Source: Ulvibacterium sp965228935 | GTDB taxonomy: Bacteria; Bacteroidota; Bacteroidia; Flavobacteriales; Flavobacteriaceae | Assembly (NCBI RefSeq): GCF_965228935.1 | Contig: NZ_OZ245846.1 | Location: 5,456,001 to 5,520,000, forward strand | Length of the DNA: 64,000 bases | Direction of reading: 5' to 3' | Part shown: piece by piece, positions 53,758-61,599 of the stretch | How the letters are laid out: each line of letters begins with the position of its first letter | Numbering within the stretch: position 1 is the first letter of the stretch | Notes under the pieces: generated by a model | Database searches by the model: none | Seen by the model: the letters and a program-made list of their open reading frames with translations, nothing else | Told to the model about the DNA's origin: nothing | Position numbers and translations under genes: made by a program

Positions 53758-55166
53758 TTGACAAAGTAAAACGTCTGAGGTTAGTTCCTAAAACAGAATC
53801 CAACATCCCCATAATTGAAACGTTTGGAACTAAATCGGTTTCACGTGCCAAGGACTTTAAGCCTTCCATGGGTAAAGCCCAAGAAGCTCTAAGAAAGACG
53901 TTGAACCTTGGCGTTGAAGCAAGAATGACTCGGCATAACTCCATTACGATAGATTTAAGTACAGAGCAGCTTGAGAGTATTTTTAAGTCTAAGATCAGTT
54001 CTCAAGGTATTGAAAAATCTAGAGGTTCCTTTACTTTAAGGGAATCCTATGATTTGAGTCAAGAGGAAATTCAAGTTCCTGATGATTTAAAAGATGTAAT
54101 CGAATTTGCCTACATGCCTTCTCCTCCCGAATTCTTTTCTCCCACATTCATTACCCCTAATATCTCTCATTATTATTTAGACTTAATCGATGTTGCCAGG
54201 GTACTCAAAGTACCTTTTTGTCATAGAAACGGATGGACCGGGAAAAATGTTCGTATTGCTATGACGGATACTGGATTTGGAAAGCATCCCTATTTTGAAA
54301 GTCAAGGGTTTCATATTGAACGCGTGGCCACTGACCATACCACCCAACCAGAAATCGATACTTCAGGACATGGAACAGGAGAAAGTGCAAATGTGCTCGC
54401 AATTGCTCCAGATTGCCAGTTTATAGGGGTTAAACACGACGATTATTCAGCATTGGCCCTTGAAACCGCTTTATCTGAAAATCCTAAAATCATCACCAAT
54501 TCATGGGGCTGGAATATAGACTTCCAAGACAAAGATGCATTAAGAAACCAAAATCCGAACCAATATTTCGAGCTTATAGATGTTGAAAATATCATCATTG
54601 ATGCTATTGACGATGGTGTATCCATGGTTTTTGCTGCGGGTAATGGACACAAAGCTTTCCCTGGATGTATACCCGGTGTAATATCCGTTGGAGGAGTTTC
54701 AGTAGCTAAAGACGGGAGTTTGTCGGCTTCAAGTTACGCTAGTTCTTTTGTAAGCAGCTTGTATCCGAATCGCAATGTACCTGATTTTTGTGGAATAGTC
54801 GGTGAGAGTGGTAGCCCACCACTAAAAGGTCATATTATGTTGCCAGTTCCAAATGGTTCTAAACTGGAAGGGGATAATATGCCAAGTAATAAAAGTAATT
54901 TGGGCTGGGGTATTTTTTCCGGAACATCTGCGGCAGCACCACAAATTGCGGGCTGTATAGGATTACTTTTATCGGCAAATCCAACCCTGACCCCAATTCA
55001 AATCAAACAGATACTATCCGATACTACCATAGATGTATTTAGCGGTATGTCAGCACATGGAGAGTCTGCGAATATAGGATGGGATTTAGCGACAGGTACA
55101 GGTCTGGTAAATGCCTTTGAAGCATGCATTAGAGCACAATCATTGATTCAACCCATAAGCGTTTAA
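53754..55166 (+). CDS. Intracellular S8 (subtilisin-type) serine protease
   Basis: A 470-residue protein without signal peptide, so probably cytosolic, unlike most bacterial subtilases. The first about 130 residues form a prodomain-like part. The catalytic residues are all present: D172 in AMTDTGFG, H206 in SGHGTGE, oxyanion N297 in AAGNG and S392 in GTSAAAP. Translation is coupled to the propeptide-like gene upstream. In conflict islands such proteases can trigger or act as suicide effectors; its own targets may include the CHAT or nuclease proteins encoded beside it (inference). Confidence 0.9.
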   Translation: MIDKVKRLRLVPKTESNIPIIETFGTKSVSRAKDFKPSMGKAQEALRKTLNLGVEARMTRHNSITIDLSTEQLESIFKSKISSQGIEKSRGSFTLRESYDLSQEEIQVPDDLKDVIEFAYMPSPPEFFSPTFITPNISHYYLDLIDVARVLKVPFCHRNGWTGKNVRIAMTDTGFGKHPYFESQGFHIERVATDHTTQPEIDTSGHGTGESANVLAIAPDCQFIGVKHDDYSALALETALSENPKIITNSWGWNIDFQDKDALRNQNPNQYFELIDVENIIIDAIDDGVSMVFAAGNGHKAFPGCIPGVISVGGVSVAKDGSLSASSYASSFVSSLYPNRNVPDFCGIVGESGSPPLKGHIMLPVPNGSKLEGDNMPSNKSNLGWGIFSGTSAAAPQIAGCIGLLLSANPTLTPIQIKQILSDTTIDVFSGMSAHGESANIGWDLATGTGLVNAFEACIRAQSLIQPISV

Positions 55167-55209
55167 GTAAGCTGAAGTTTTGCTGGAATAGCTCTGGGTA
55201 AAGATGTAT

Positions 55210-56139
55210 TTAAGAAGGTAGTTTCTTCTTAATCATATTCACAATACTTTCTATAATGTTTCGAGCAAAAATAGCAAACAAGGAGCACCATCCCCATAAG
55301 ATTAAATAATCAGTTCCTGATTGAAAATCCAATACCTTGCTCTCTGTAGCACTTAAAGCCAAAAACGATAAAGAAGAAGCAATTATACCAAAAAGAAGGT
55401 TTGCCAAAACAGAGGTATCCGAAGAATGTTCGGAAAGGTCTTGAACTGTTTTGAGGAGATGGTTAACCTCAGATTTGATATTTTGTGCTTCAATATCAAT
55501 TGAGTTTGTTTCATTTTCCAATGTCTTGATTTCATTTTCAAAACTGGACTTTATTGTCGTAGAGGATGAATAGCTTCGCGAAAATATTTCAGCGTTACGC
55601 TTCATATCCGTTGCTTTACTCTTTAAGCTTTCCGCCTTTTGGTCAGCTTCCTGTGCTAATTTGATAACATCTTTAAGTTCAGGATAATATCTTCTAGCGT
55701 AGCCTCCCAAAAGACCCGCAAGTAATACAATGGCAATAATCAAGGTATAGTTGGTTTTTTTTTGAGTATTGGTAAGATTGTCCAGGGCCACCTTGTTTTC
55801 GAGATTTTCCTTGAAATACTCCAGTAACGAATCCCTTTTTTCCTTGTTTATGGTCTGATAGTTTTGATCTACCATGTCAATAACCGTTTGTTTTTCGGCT
55901 TCAATTTGTGTTGTTGGATTATCTCCCACCAAACCATCCAGATATTTTCCGAGTTCTACTTTAGCCTCATCAAACCTGACATAATCTTTTTGTTCCAAAA
56001 CAGCCTGTTTTTTTTCAATGTCTAGTGGGTTAACAGTCTTTTCTTGAACTTTTGAATCTTGCAAAAACTCTGGCTTAACCCAAAGAATAATTCCTAAGAA
56101 AATAAGAATGGCCAACGCCAGAATATGATGGTTTTTCAT
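55210..56139 (-). CDS. Four-helix membrane protein with long coiled coils, unknown
   Basis: A 309-residue protein with membrane helices at about residues 5-21, 130-148, 243-262 and 277-293, and charged coiled-coil stretches between (about 40-125 and 155-235, e.g. ADQKAESLKSKATDMKRNAEIF). No enzyme motif. Its start lies one base after the stop of the nuclease gene, so they are co-translated or nearly so. It might be a membrane tether, sensor or immunity partner for the nuclease; that is inference from the gene order only. Confidence 0.75.
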   Translation of the reverse strand: MKNHHILALAILIFLGIILWVKPEFLQDSKVQEKTVNPLDIEKKQAVLEQKDYVRFDEAKVELGKYLDGLVGDNPTTQIEAEKQTVIDMVDQNYQTINKEKRDSLLEYFKENLENKVALDNLTNTQKKTNYTLIIAIVLLAGLLGGYARRYYPELKDVIKLAQEADQKAESLKSKATDMKRNAEIFSRSYSSSTTIKSSFENEIKTLENETNSIDIEAQNIKSEVNHLLKTVQDLSEHSSDTSVLANLLFGIIASSLSFLALSATESKVLDFQSGTDYLILWGWCSLFAIFARNIIESIVNMIKKKLPS

Positions 56140-56140
56140 T

Positions 56141-57058
56141 TTACAAATAATTGGTAAGTATATTCTTTGAAAACTTAACTGAATCGGCTCGATTATCCTG
56201 ATCGAACAAATAGGTCTTTGGTTTTTGTCCTTTAATTTTTTCCATCGCTGGAGTGAAACTCAATCCTGTTGAGAACTCAATTGCGCTGACGTCAACTATA
56301 TAAGGCACTAAATCTTCATCCAAATGTGCAAAAGGGTCTTTGGTAGAGAATAGTAGTTTTATTTTTTCGTTAGGAGAAAAAACAAAGTCCAAATCCTTTA
56401 CAACCTTCTCTTGACTTAGAACAAATCCTATACGATGAAGCTTTGAATCTTTCATGTAATAGACTATTTTCCAAAACTTTAATGGAATCACAAAACCTTG
56501 GACTTTACGTGTTTCTGCCCCCTTATACAAAGCCACAGGATCTTTATCATCGAAAATACATCCAGAAAAAACAGAGACTCTATTTTTCACTTCATCAATT
56601 ACATAATCTTCTAATTCCTGCCAATCTCCTTGATTTAAAGAATAATACTGAGGTGCAATGTTTGTGAAATAAAAAGTTTCCCTTGACGCTTTTGTTGCTA
56701 TTTCTTCATTTTTCCATTGAGGATATTCTCTCCTAATTATATGGCCTCGATCCAATAGATTTCTATTGTCAACCGTTGGATGGTCATTTTCTATACAATA
56801 ATAAAAATCTTGCCCTATTTGATATTCAAGTTCAAGGTTATCCTCGTCCTTTCTGAAAAACTTACTAGAAGGGCGCTTTATGTTGATTCTCTTATCTAGG
56901 GTAGGGATATTACAAGCACAATAAAGTGCAAATTTTCTTGGCTTGAAAAAACAAGTGCTGAAATGAGTATAATGTATTAAAACTGATTCATTTGTAGCCG
57001 CTAGGGTCGGTAGTTCAACTTTAAAACTATCACCTAAAAAATTATTAGTGTAAGACAT
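56141..57058 (-). CDS. DNA/RNA non-specific endonuclease (NucA/Serratia type)
   Basis: From ATG 57058 a 305-residue protein (a TTG at 57064 is also in frame). The beta-beta-alpha-metal active site is present: DRGH with H106 general base, then N142 and E152-type glutamate in LNQGDWQELEDYV at the same spacing (N to E eight residues) as in Serratia nuclease. No signal peptide is visible, unlike secreted members, so it is probably kept inside and must be restrained. It precedes the coiled-coil membrane gene by one base. Likely role: DNA-degrading effector. Confidence 0.86.
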   Translation of the reverse strand: MSYTNNFLGDSFKVELPTLAATNESVLIHYTHFSTCFFKPRKFALYCACNIPTLDKRINIKRPSSKFFRKDEDNLELEYQIGQDFYYCIENDHPTVDNRNLLDRGHIIRREYPQWKNEEIATKASRETFYFTNIAPQYYSLNQGDWQELEDYVIDEVKNRVSVFSGCIFDDKDPVALYKGAETRKVQGFVIPLKFWKIVYYMKDSKLHRIGFVLSQEKVVKDLDFVFSPNEKIKLLFSTKDPFAHLDEDLVPYIVDVSAIEFSTGLSFTPAMEKIKGQKPKTYLFDQDNRADSVKFSKNILTNYL

Positions 57059-57151
57059 AATCAAAATTGTTTTTTGGATTTTTTTATTTGCGTAAACTAT
57101 AATCTAATTAAGTATTAACAACCAACAGGGTACCTAACAATTCATATTAAA

Positions 57152-57400
57152 ATCATTTTTTCTTTTCCACATTGAGACCTGAAAAAGCAACCTTGACTAC
57201 CAACCCAAAATTCATTCGGTCAATCGCTGTTGTCTCATTTTCCGGAAGTTCGTTAATATTGAATGTGTCATTTAATTCTACAAAAGCACCGCCCAGTAAC
57301 TAGCTTTATTTATTGTTGTATGCAACTAAAACGACACCAATGTCAGTTCTGCGCATGTTGGGAATGGCAGAAGCAATCCTCAAAAGTCTATTTACTAGCC
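57152..57400 (-). pseudogene. Possible decayed gene remnant
   Basis: On the minus strand two frames look coding but are broken by stops and a frameshift: one with IASAIPNMRRTDIGVVLV and another with GGAFVELNDTFNINELPE, then (shifted) TTAIDRMNFGLVVKVAFSGLN. They could be parts of one former beta-rich protein. No start codon or usable frame remains. Low confidence. Confidence 0.35.
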
Positions 57401-57404
57401 TAGA

Positions 57405-59006
57405 TTACCTTCTTTCATAAAGGAAAACCTTCTCTATTTTCTTAAGTTTACTTATATCATCTGTTGTCATTTTTCTGTTTACTAAAAAAATCTGACCCTG
57501 CGGGCTATCAAAGTACATCCTATAGCCCAAGCCCTCTAATTTTTCTTTGCTGGGTGCATTAATCATCTGTCTAACCCATTCTAGTACTTGATAAGGTTCC
57601 TCATCTTCTAGAAGCAACACATCACTTTCATCTGGTAAATCTATCTTTAGGGTTAGGTCATGGGACAAGTCTTTAAACTTCGCCTTAATGGTATATATCT
57701 TTTTGCAATAAGGACTTAAAGGTATCTTTAATGGCTCTTGTTCGGGCTCATAATTAAATATGTAATAAGTGACCTTATCATCAAATTCATAATTGTTACG
57801 ACCTCTTCTTTCATTTTTTACCGTACGCAAAACGCCATCTACCTTAAAATCTATGGGCAACTCTTCTAAGACAAAATTATTTGTACAACAGATATATTTA
57901 ATGACCCGTTTGGAAACTTCAATCGCACTAGCCTTGTTTTCAACTTTGTTTTTGAACAATCCATTAAAAGAATGGACTAGCGTTTCGTCTAAATTAGAAG
58001 TGGGAGAAACAGTTGCTGTAATGAATATATTGTCAGAAATATCCCTAGTGATATCCCCACGTTGTGCAACCTTAATCTTATTTTCTGTAAAAGAGAATCC
58101 CGTTTTTAATCTTGCTAGTTTTGATGCTAGGGCTTCTTTAATCGCTTCGTTGTTATTGTAACTTACTTCAGCCTTGGCTCCTGCATTTAACTTGTTACTA
58201 TTTACCTCATTAATACTATTGGTTGTACTGGTGTTGTTGGACGGTGTGACACCGGTGACCACAGTACTTAATAAATTTCCATCCTCGTCATAAATATTTT
58301 GGGTTGTTGTTTCTGAAGTGTTACCACCACTTCCTGAAGTAAGTGACCTTAATGAAGTTGAAGTATCCTCATTTCCAATGCCATATTCAGCACTTAGTTT
58401 GGTATTAAATGTTACATTATTTGTACGTTCCAAAGTTCCAAGGTCAATCGACTCAAACTCGTTTTTTAGTTTATCTATTGTTACAACTTCAACACCACTA
58501 CTTTCACCTAATTCGATTGTAGTATTTAGGTATTCAAGTCTGGTATTAGTATGCAAAAACGTTGAATCTCTATTCTTAGGATATTCATAAGTCTCGTCAA
58601 ATTTGTAATATCTTTTTATGTTGGACAGGAAAAACCGGACCGAAATTTTTGTAAAATCTACACTCCGCTTGCTCTTAGTCTTAGTCACATCTGAAAGTGG
58701 CATTTTGATGTATTTAATCAAAGTGTCGGGATTTCGAGTCATTCCTGCCAAAATCTTGAGGTAGGCAGTCTGAGTGGAATCATTCAAACTAAAAAAGGTT
58801 TTAGGCTTAATCTTTGGCACACTCTTTTTTGGCGGTATAGGTATAATAGACAAATTAACATCTACTATTTCTTTGGCAACTGATTCAGTCATACTTTTCA
58901 CCTTGAAAAGTCCTCTGTTGGAATTGGTTAACCTTGCGTTTGCCCCACATCCTAAAATTGATAGAACCAAGGCTAGTATTGCAAAAAATTTTAGTTGAGC
59001 TTTCAT
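57405..59006 (-). CDS. Lipoprotein of unknown function
   Basis: A 533-residue protein with a lipoprotein signal (MKAQLKFFAILALVLSILGC, Cys20). A mainly beta first part (TYEYPKNRDSTFLHTNTRLEYLNTTIELGE) precedes a Ser/Thr/Asn-rich linker (about residues 215-275). The C-terminal part (VINAPSKEKLEGLGYRMYFDSPQGQIFLVNRKM area) is mixed. I recognise no family. Its start overlaps the stop of the 147-residue gene (ATGA), so the two are coupled. A cell-surface component of the island; role unknown. Confidence 0.75.
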   Translation of the reverse strand: MKAQLKFFAILALVLSILGCGANARLTNSNRGLFKVKSMTESVAKEIVDVNLSIIPIPPKKSVPKIKPKTFFSLNDSTQTAYLKILAGMTRNPDTLIKYIKMPLSDVTKTKSKRSVDFTKISVRFFLSNIKRYYKFDETYEYPKNRDSTFLHTNTRLEYLNTTIELGESSGVEVVTIDKLKNEFESIDLGTLERTNNVTFNTKLSAEYGIGNEDTSTSLRSLTSGSGGNTSETTTQNIYDEDGNLLSTVVTGVTPSNNTSTTNSINEVNSNKLNAGAKAEVSYNNNEAIKEALASKLARLKTGFSFTENKIKVAQRGDITRDISDNIFITATVSPTSNLDETLVHSFNGLFKNKVENKASAIEVSKRVIKYICCTNNFVLEELPIDFKVDGVLRTVKNERRGRNNYEFDDKVTYYIFNYEPEQEPLKIPLSPYCKKIYTIKAKFKDLSHDLTLKIDLPDESDVLLLEDEEPYQVLEWVRQMINAPSKEKLEGLGYRMYFDSPQGQIFLVNRKMTTDDISKLKKIEKVFLYERR

Positions 59007-59446
59007 ACAACGACAATAAGTTTACTATAGTCCTTATTTAGAGTTCCCGTATGACATCTATCGGTAAATTTTTTAGTGTACTTCGCCTTAACAGGGTAAT
59101 CAATAGAAGACCCTCCACAGGAAATGATGCCGGATGAATAATAATTCCTTCCAGATTTTAACGTTACAATATCCCCTATCCGATGAGCAGAGTCTAGCCT
59201 GTCGGTCACAATAATATCCCCTGCACTAAAGGCATAAATCACAATTAATTCTTTGTCGAACTCTTCCTTAAAGGCAGAAAGAAGTTTCCTTCTTAGATAA
59301 CGCTCGTTATAATTATCATGTTCTTCAACCAAAATTTTGATAGTACCTTTCTTTTTATCAAGAAGAATCCCTTTAGCTTTGCGCTCCCTATTCCCAGGTA
59401 GCGTCCACGTTTTTTTTGACTTCCCGTTCCAATTTAAAGTTGCCAT
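59003..59446 (-). CDS. Small basic protein of unknown function
   Basis: A 147-residue cytosolic or untargeted protein with pI clearly basic at the start (NWNGKSKKTWTLPGNRERKAKG) and a beta-rich remainder (IVIYAFSAGDIIVTDRLDSAHRIGDIVTLKSGRNYYSSGIISCGGSS). It overlaps the lipoprotein gene by four bases. I see no enzyme motif. A 91-base gap separates it from the upstream membrane protein gene on the same strand. Confidence 0.7.
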   Translation of the reverse strand: MATLNWNGKSKKTWTLPGNRERKAKGILLDKKKGTIKILVEEHDNYNERYLRRKLLSAFKEEFDKELIVIYAFSAGDIIVTDRLDSAHRIGDIVTLKSGRNYYSSGIISCGGSSIDYPVKAKYTKKFTDRCHTGTLNKDYSKLIVVV

Positions 59447-59537
59447 GTATTATTCATTTAAAATTTCTTCTCATTCGTTTTACACACTTTACCTTCTTCA
59501 TATTTATCTCCAACAGATTTTATGTCGAATCCATATT

Positions 59538-60071
59538 TTACCAACTTGAATTAAATCTAAGCCTAACCCTAGGCTCATATCCAGTATTAAGTTTTGAAAG
59601 TGGTTTTGTATGATTAGGATTTACCTCACTGTCAGAGGTAGAGGTACCTCTGGAATTAATTGGTTCTTCATCAGTTTCAGTATTACCCCCCAGTATTGTG
59701 CTCGAAGCAGGTGATACCACATTATTCTGGATGCCAAAGGCAGAGGTATAAATTAAACATCCGTTAACAAGAATAAGAAAAACTGAAAGTACGGATAGAG
59801 ATTGTTTATTTTCTGATTCAGTATTTATAGAACCTTTGGTTGAATCTTGTTTCCTTGGTTTATTGTCTAATTGCCAAACAGTAAATGAAACTACAAGTGC
59901 TAATAGGAGAGCATACCATTTGGGTCCCCAATTGAAAACATGTCGAGTTGTATTGACAATTACGACCACAGCTAGAATGGCGCCCCCGATGGTGAGCAGG
60001 GATGTTGGACTGATAAAATCTATCCCGCTATCAACGTCGGGGGTTGCTTGCCATAAAACTAATTGAATCAT
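59538..60071 (-). CDS. Three-helix membrane protein, unknown
   Basis: A 177-residue protein with likely membrane helices at residues 24-41, 52-67 and 92-111 and a low-complexity Ser/Thr/Asn-rich C-terminal tail (about 115-165). No family recognised. It is the first gene of the minus-strand set 60071-57405 and could anchor the lipoprotein and small protein. Composition is like the rest of the island. Confidence 0.65.
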   Translation of the reverse strand: MIQLVLWQATPDVDSGIDFISPTSLLTIGGAILAVVVIVNTTRHVFNWGPKWYALLLALVVSFTVWQLDNKPRKQDSTKGSINTESENKQSLSVLSVFLILVNGCLIYTSAFGIQNNVVSPASSTILGGNTETDEEPINSRGTSTSDSEVNPNHTKPLSKLNTGYEPRVRLRFNSSW

Positions 60072-60382
60072 TTTAAAGAATTTTAGTTTGAAAATATAGA
60101 TTACACATGGAGTCTGATACTAGATAAGTCCGAAATCCCTATGGAAATAATTACATTCCATTACTTCTAAATCGTACAAACATTCATCAGGTGGATGTTA
60201 CGATTCAAGCTTTTGTAAAACAGGATAATTGTTGGCTACAAAAATCTTGATTAGTTGGTTTCTTTCTTTTAAATACAGCTACATAGTCTAAAAACCCAAA
60301 TAATTAGGTTGCCAAGGTTATAAAATCGGGGAAAAATTTAAGGGGAACTGTTTGTCTAATATAATGTATAGTTGTGTAAACT
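60072..60382. other. Non-coding stretch before the right-end repeat
   Basis: About 310 A+T-rich bases. I see no gene. TGTGTAA-ACTAA-TTACACA at 60373-60391 forms a small hairpin at its end. Confidence 0.5.
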
Positions 60383-60523
60383 AATTACACAAAAACCTTA
60401 GAAAAACTGGGGTTTTTCCGCAAAAACAGGTTAAGTTTTTGTAAAGTCACCTATTCGGTGAGCATAATTTTCGAGAACGTCGGAAAACCCTTATTCATTG
60501 GTTGTTTAAAAGATAAGTTCTAG
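60383..60523 (+). repeat. Right-end ~140 bp repeat of the island
   Basis: Near-identical in blocks to 53022-53160 and ending directly at the att core. It includes the CAAAAACC/GGTTTTT hairpin also seen at the left end (35846-35877). Such end repeats can be recombinase arm or host-factor sites; that is inference. Confidence 0.75.
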
Positions 60524-60538
60524 TCCCTCCGGCTCCAC
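60524..60538 (+). repeat. Right attachment site (attR) core
   Basis: Exact 15 bp copy TCCCTCCGGCTCCAC of the tmRNA 3' end at 35396-35410. Only the 3' tail is present here, not a tmRNA. Confidence 0.85.
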
Positions 60539-60545
60539 CTACGCC

Positions 60546-60907
60546 CTCCTAAGCTTTAAGCGCAGCGAAAAGCGAAGGAGGGCTTCTTGAACATTTCGTA
60601 AATCCCAATCAACACACTGTCGGGCTTCGGTGGACCACAATCCACATTCTCCTAAGCTTTGAGCGCAGCGAAAAGCGAAGGAGGGCTTCTTGAACATTTC
60701 GTAAATCCCAATCAACACACTGTCGGGCTTCGGTGGACCACGTGGTCCACAATCCACATTCTCCTAAGCTTTGAGCGCAGCGAAAAGCGAAGGAGGGCTT
60801 CTTGAACATTTCGTAAATCCCAATCAACACACTGTCGGGCTTCGGTGGACCACGTGGTCCACAATCCACATTCTCCTAAGCTTTGAGCGCAGCGAAAAGC
60901 GAAGGAG
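60546..60907 (+). repeat. Tandem repeat, three full units and a partial one
   Basis: Units begin CTCCTAAGCTTT and have periods of 103, 112 and 112 bases, then a partial fourth ending at 60907. Each has a stem-like AAGCGAAGGAG against CTCCTAAGC, and units 2 and 3 carry the perfect palindrome TGGACCACGTGGTCCA (60734-60749 and 60846-60861). Unit 1 lacks nine bases of it, as if the palindrome collapsed. It starts eight bases after the attR core. Confidence 0.92.
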
Positions 60908-60938
60908 AATCACTATATTCCCCTCAAACGAATCAATT

Positions 60939-61184
60939 ATGACCTTACCCTATGCCGTATACATTCTAAAATGTGCAAATGGACAGTACTATACTGGTTT
61001 CTCAGCTAGACTAAAGCAAAGAATGAAAGCCCATCGCAATGGTGAAGTTCATTTTACCAAAGACAAATTACCTTTTCAATTAGTCCACGTTTCCTACTTT
61101 GTAGACAAGAAAAAAGCATACGATTACGAACGATACTTGAAATCTGGGTCTGGTATAGCCTTTAGAAACAAGCGATTGGTTTAA
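60939..61184 (+). CDS. GIY-YIG nuclease-family small protein
   Basis: From ATG 60939 an 81-residue protein with the family's YAVYILKCANGQYYTGFSARLKQRMKAHRNG start (YVYIL and YTG parts of GIY-YIG), then KLPFQLVHVSYFVDKKKAYDYERYLKSGSG with the catalytic-type Glu. Such short stand-alone UPF0213/YhbQ-like proteins may cut structured DNA or branch points. The upstream frame continues through the tandem repeats but has no start of its own. It is preceded by the repeats and followed by an inverted match of them (see finding). Confidence 0.85.
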   Translation: MTLPYAVYILKCANGQYYTGFSARLKQRMKAHRNGEVHFTKDKLPFQLVHVSYFVDKKKAYDYERYLKSGSGIAFRNKRLV

Positions 61185-61212
61185 GCCCTCCTTCGCTACA
61201 CGCTCTGGTCGT
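61185..61212 (+). repeat. Inverted match to the tandem repeats, 3' of the GIY-YIG gene
   Basis: GCCCTCCTTCGCT (61185-61197) is the exact reverse complement of AGCGAAGGAGGGC in the tandem units upstream of the gene. With the following AGCTTCGGAGGA it can also form a hairpin. Confidence 0.7.
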
Positions 61213-61283
61213 AGCTTCGGAGGACATTTTATATTTAGATATTCAGCAAATACTCCTATCTTCGAAACCAACGATACAACTCC

Positions 61284-61574
61284 ATGTCCAAAGGCTCCTC
61301 TTGGTTACGAACCCTTATAGACCTCATCGAAGTCTTTTTGAATAGTGCACAACGTAGCAAACGCGGCCGTACCTGGCACCAACATGTGGTGCCCTATAAA
61401 GACGGCTGGGCGGTACTCCGTGAAGGGAACCAACGTATCACCAGCAAACACCGAAAACAGAGCACAGCCATCCGCAAGGCCAAAAGTTTGGCCAGAAAAT
61501 ACAAGGCCGATGTCATTATTCACCGTGCCAGCGGTGGGATCCGAGACCGGATTAGCTATGATGATCAGAACTAA
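61284..61574 (+). CDS. DUF2188-domain protein
   Basis: A 96-residue basic protein. HQHVVPYKDGWAVLREGNQRITSKHRKQSTAIRKAKSLARKYKADVIIHRASGGIRDRISY matches DUF2188, a small beta-beta-alpha-beta protein of unknown function. A helical N-terminal head of 25 residues precedes it. It lies 100 bases after the GIY-YIG gene on the same strand and converges with the oxidoreductase gene. Confidence 0.8.
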   Translation: MSKGSSWLRTLIDLIEVFLNSAQRSKRGRTWHQHVVPYKDGWAVLREGNQRITSKHRKQSTAIRKAKSLARKYKADVIIHRASGGIRDRISYDDQN

Positions 61575-61599
61575 ATTCATTACGGCCCTACTCCAAAAG

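Larger units (their letters stand above)
35411..60538. mobile_element. Genomic island inserted at the tmRNA 3' end, defence cargo
   Basis: About 25.1 kb, more A+T-rich by eye than the flanks, bounded by the direct repeat at 35396-35410 and 60524-60538 and carrying its own tyrosine recombinase (40530-41450). The cargo comprises a three-gene unknown operon, a Thoeris-type module, a CHAT/lipase giant gene, an FRG gene, a subtilase with a propeptide-like partner, a nuclease and several membrane or lipoprotein genes. I see no plasmid replication, conjugation, phage structural or excisionase gene. A ~140 bp repeat near the right end recurs inside it, so it may consist of two joined units. Confidence 0.85.

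Noticed and set aside
35411..60538. Prophage or conjugative element
   Set aside because: No capsid, tail, portal, terminase, relaxase or transfer genes are visible; integrase and cargo only.
60515..60540. tRNA/tmRNA-like 3' end TCCCTCCGGCTCCAC
   Set aside because: Only the tail of the tmRNA is present; no acceptor partner or body, so it is the attR site, not an RNA gene.
60539..60869. Long minus-strand frames across the tandem repeats
   Set aside because: They arise from the repeat itself; the unit length is not a multiple of three, so the frames shift between copies.
60546..60907. Tandem repeats that could suggest a CRISPR array
   Set aside because: The units are continuous 103-112 base copies with no unique spacers and no cas genes; a simple tandem repeat.
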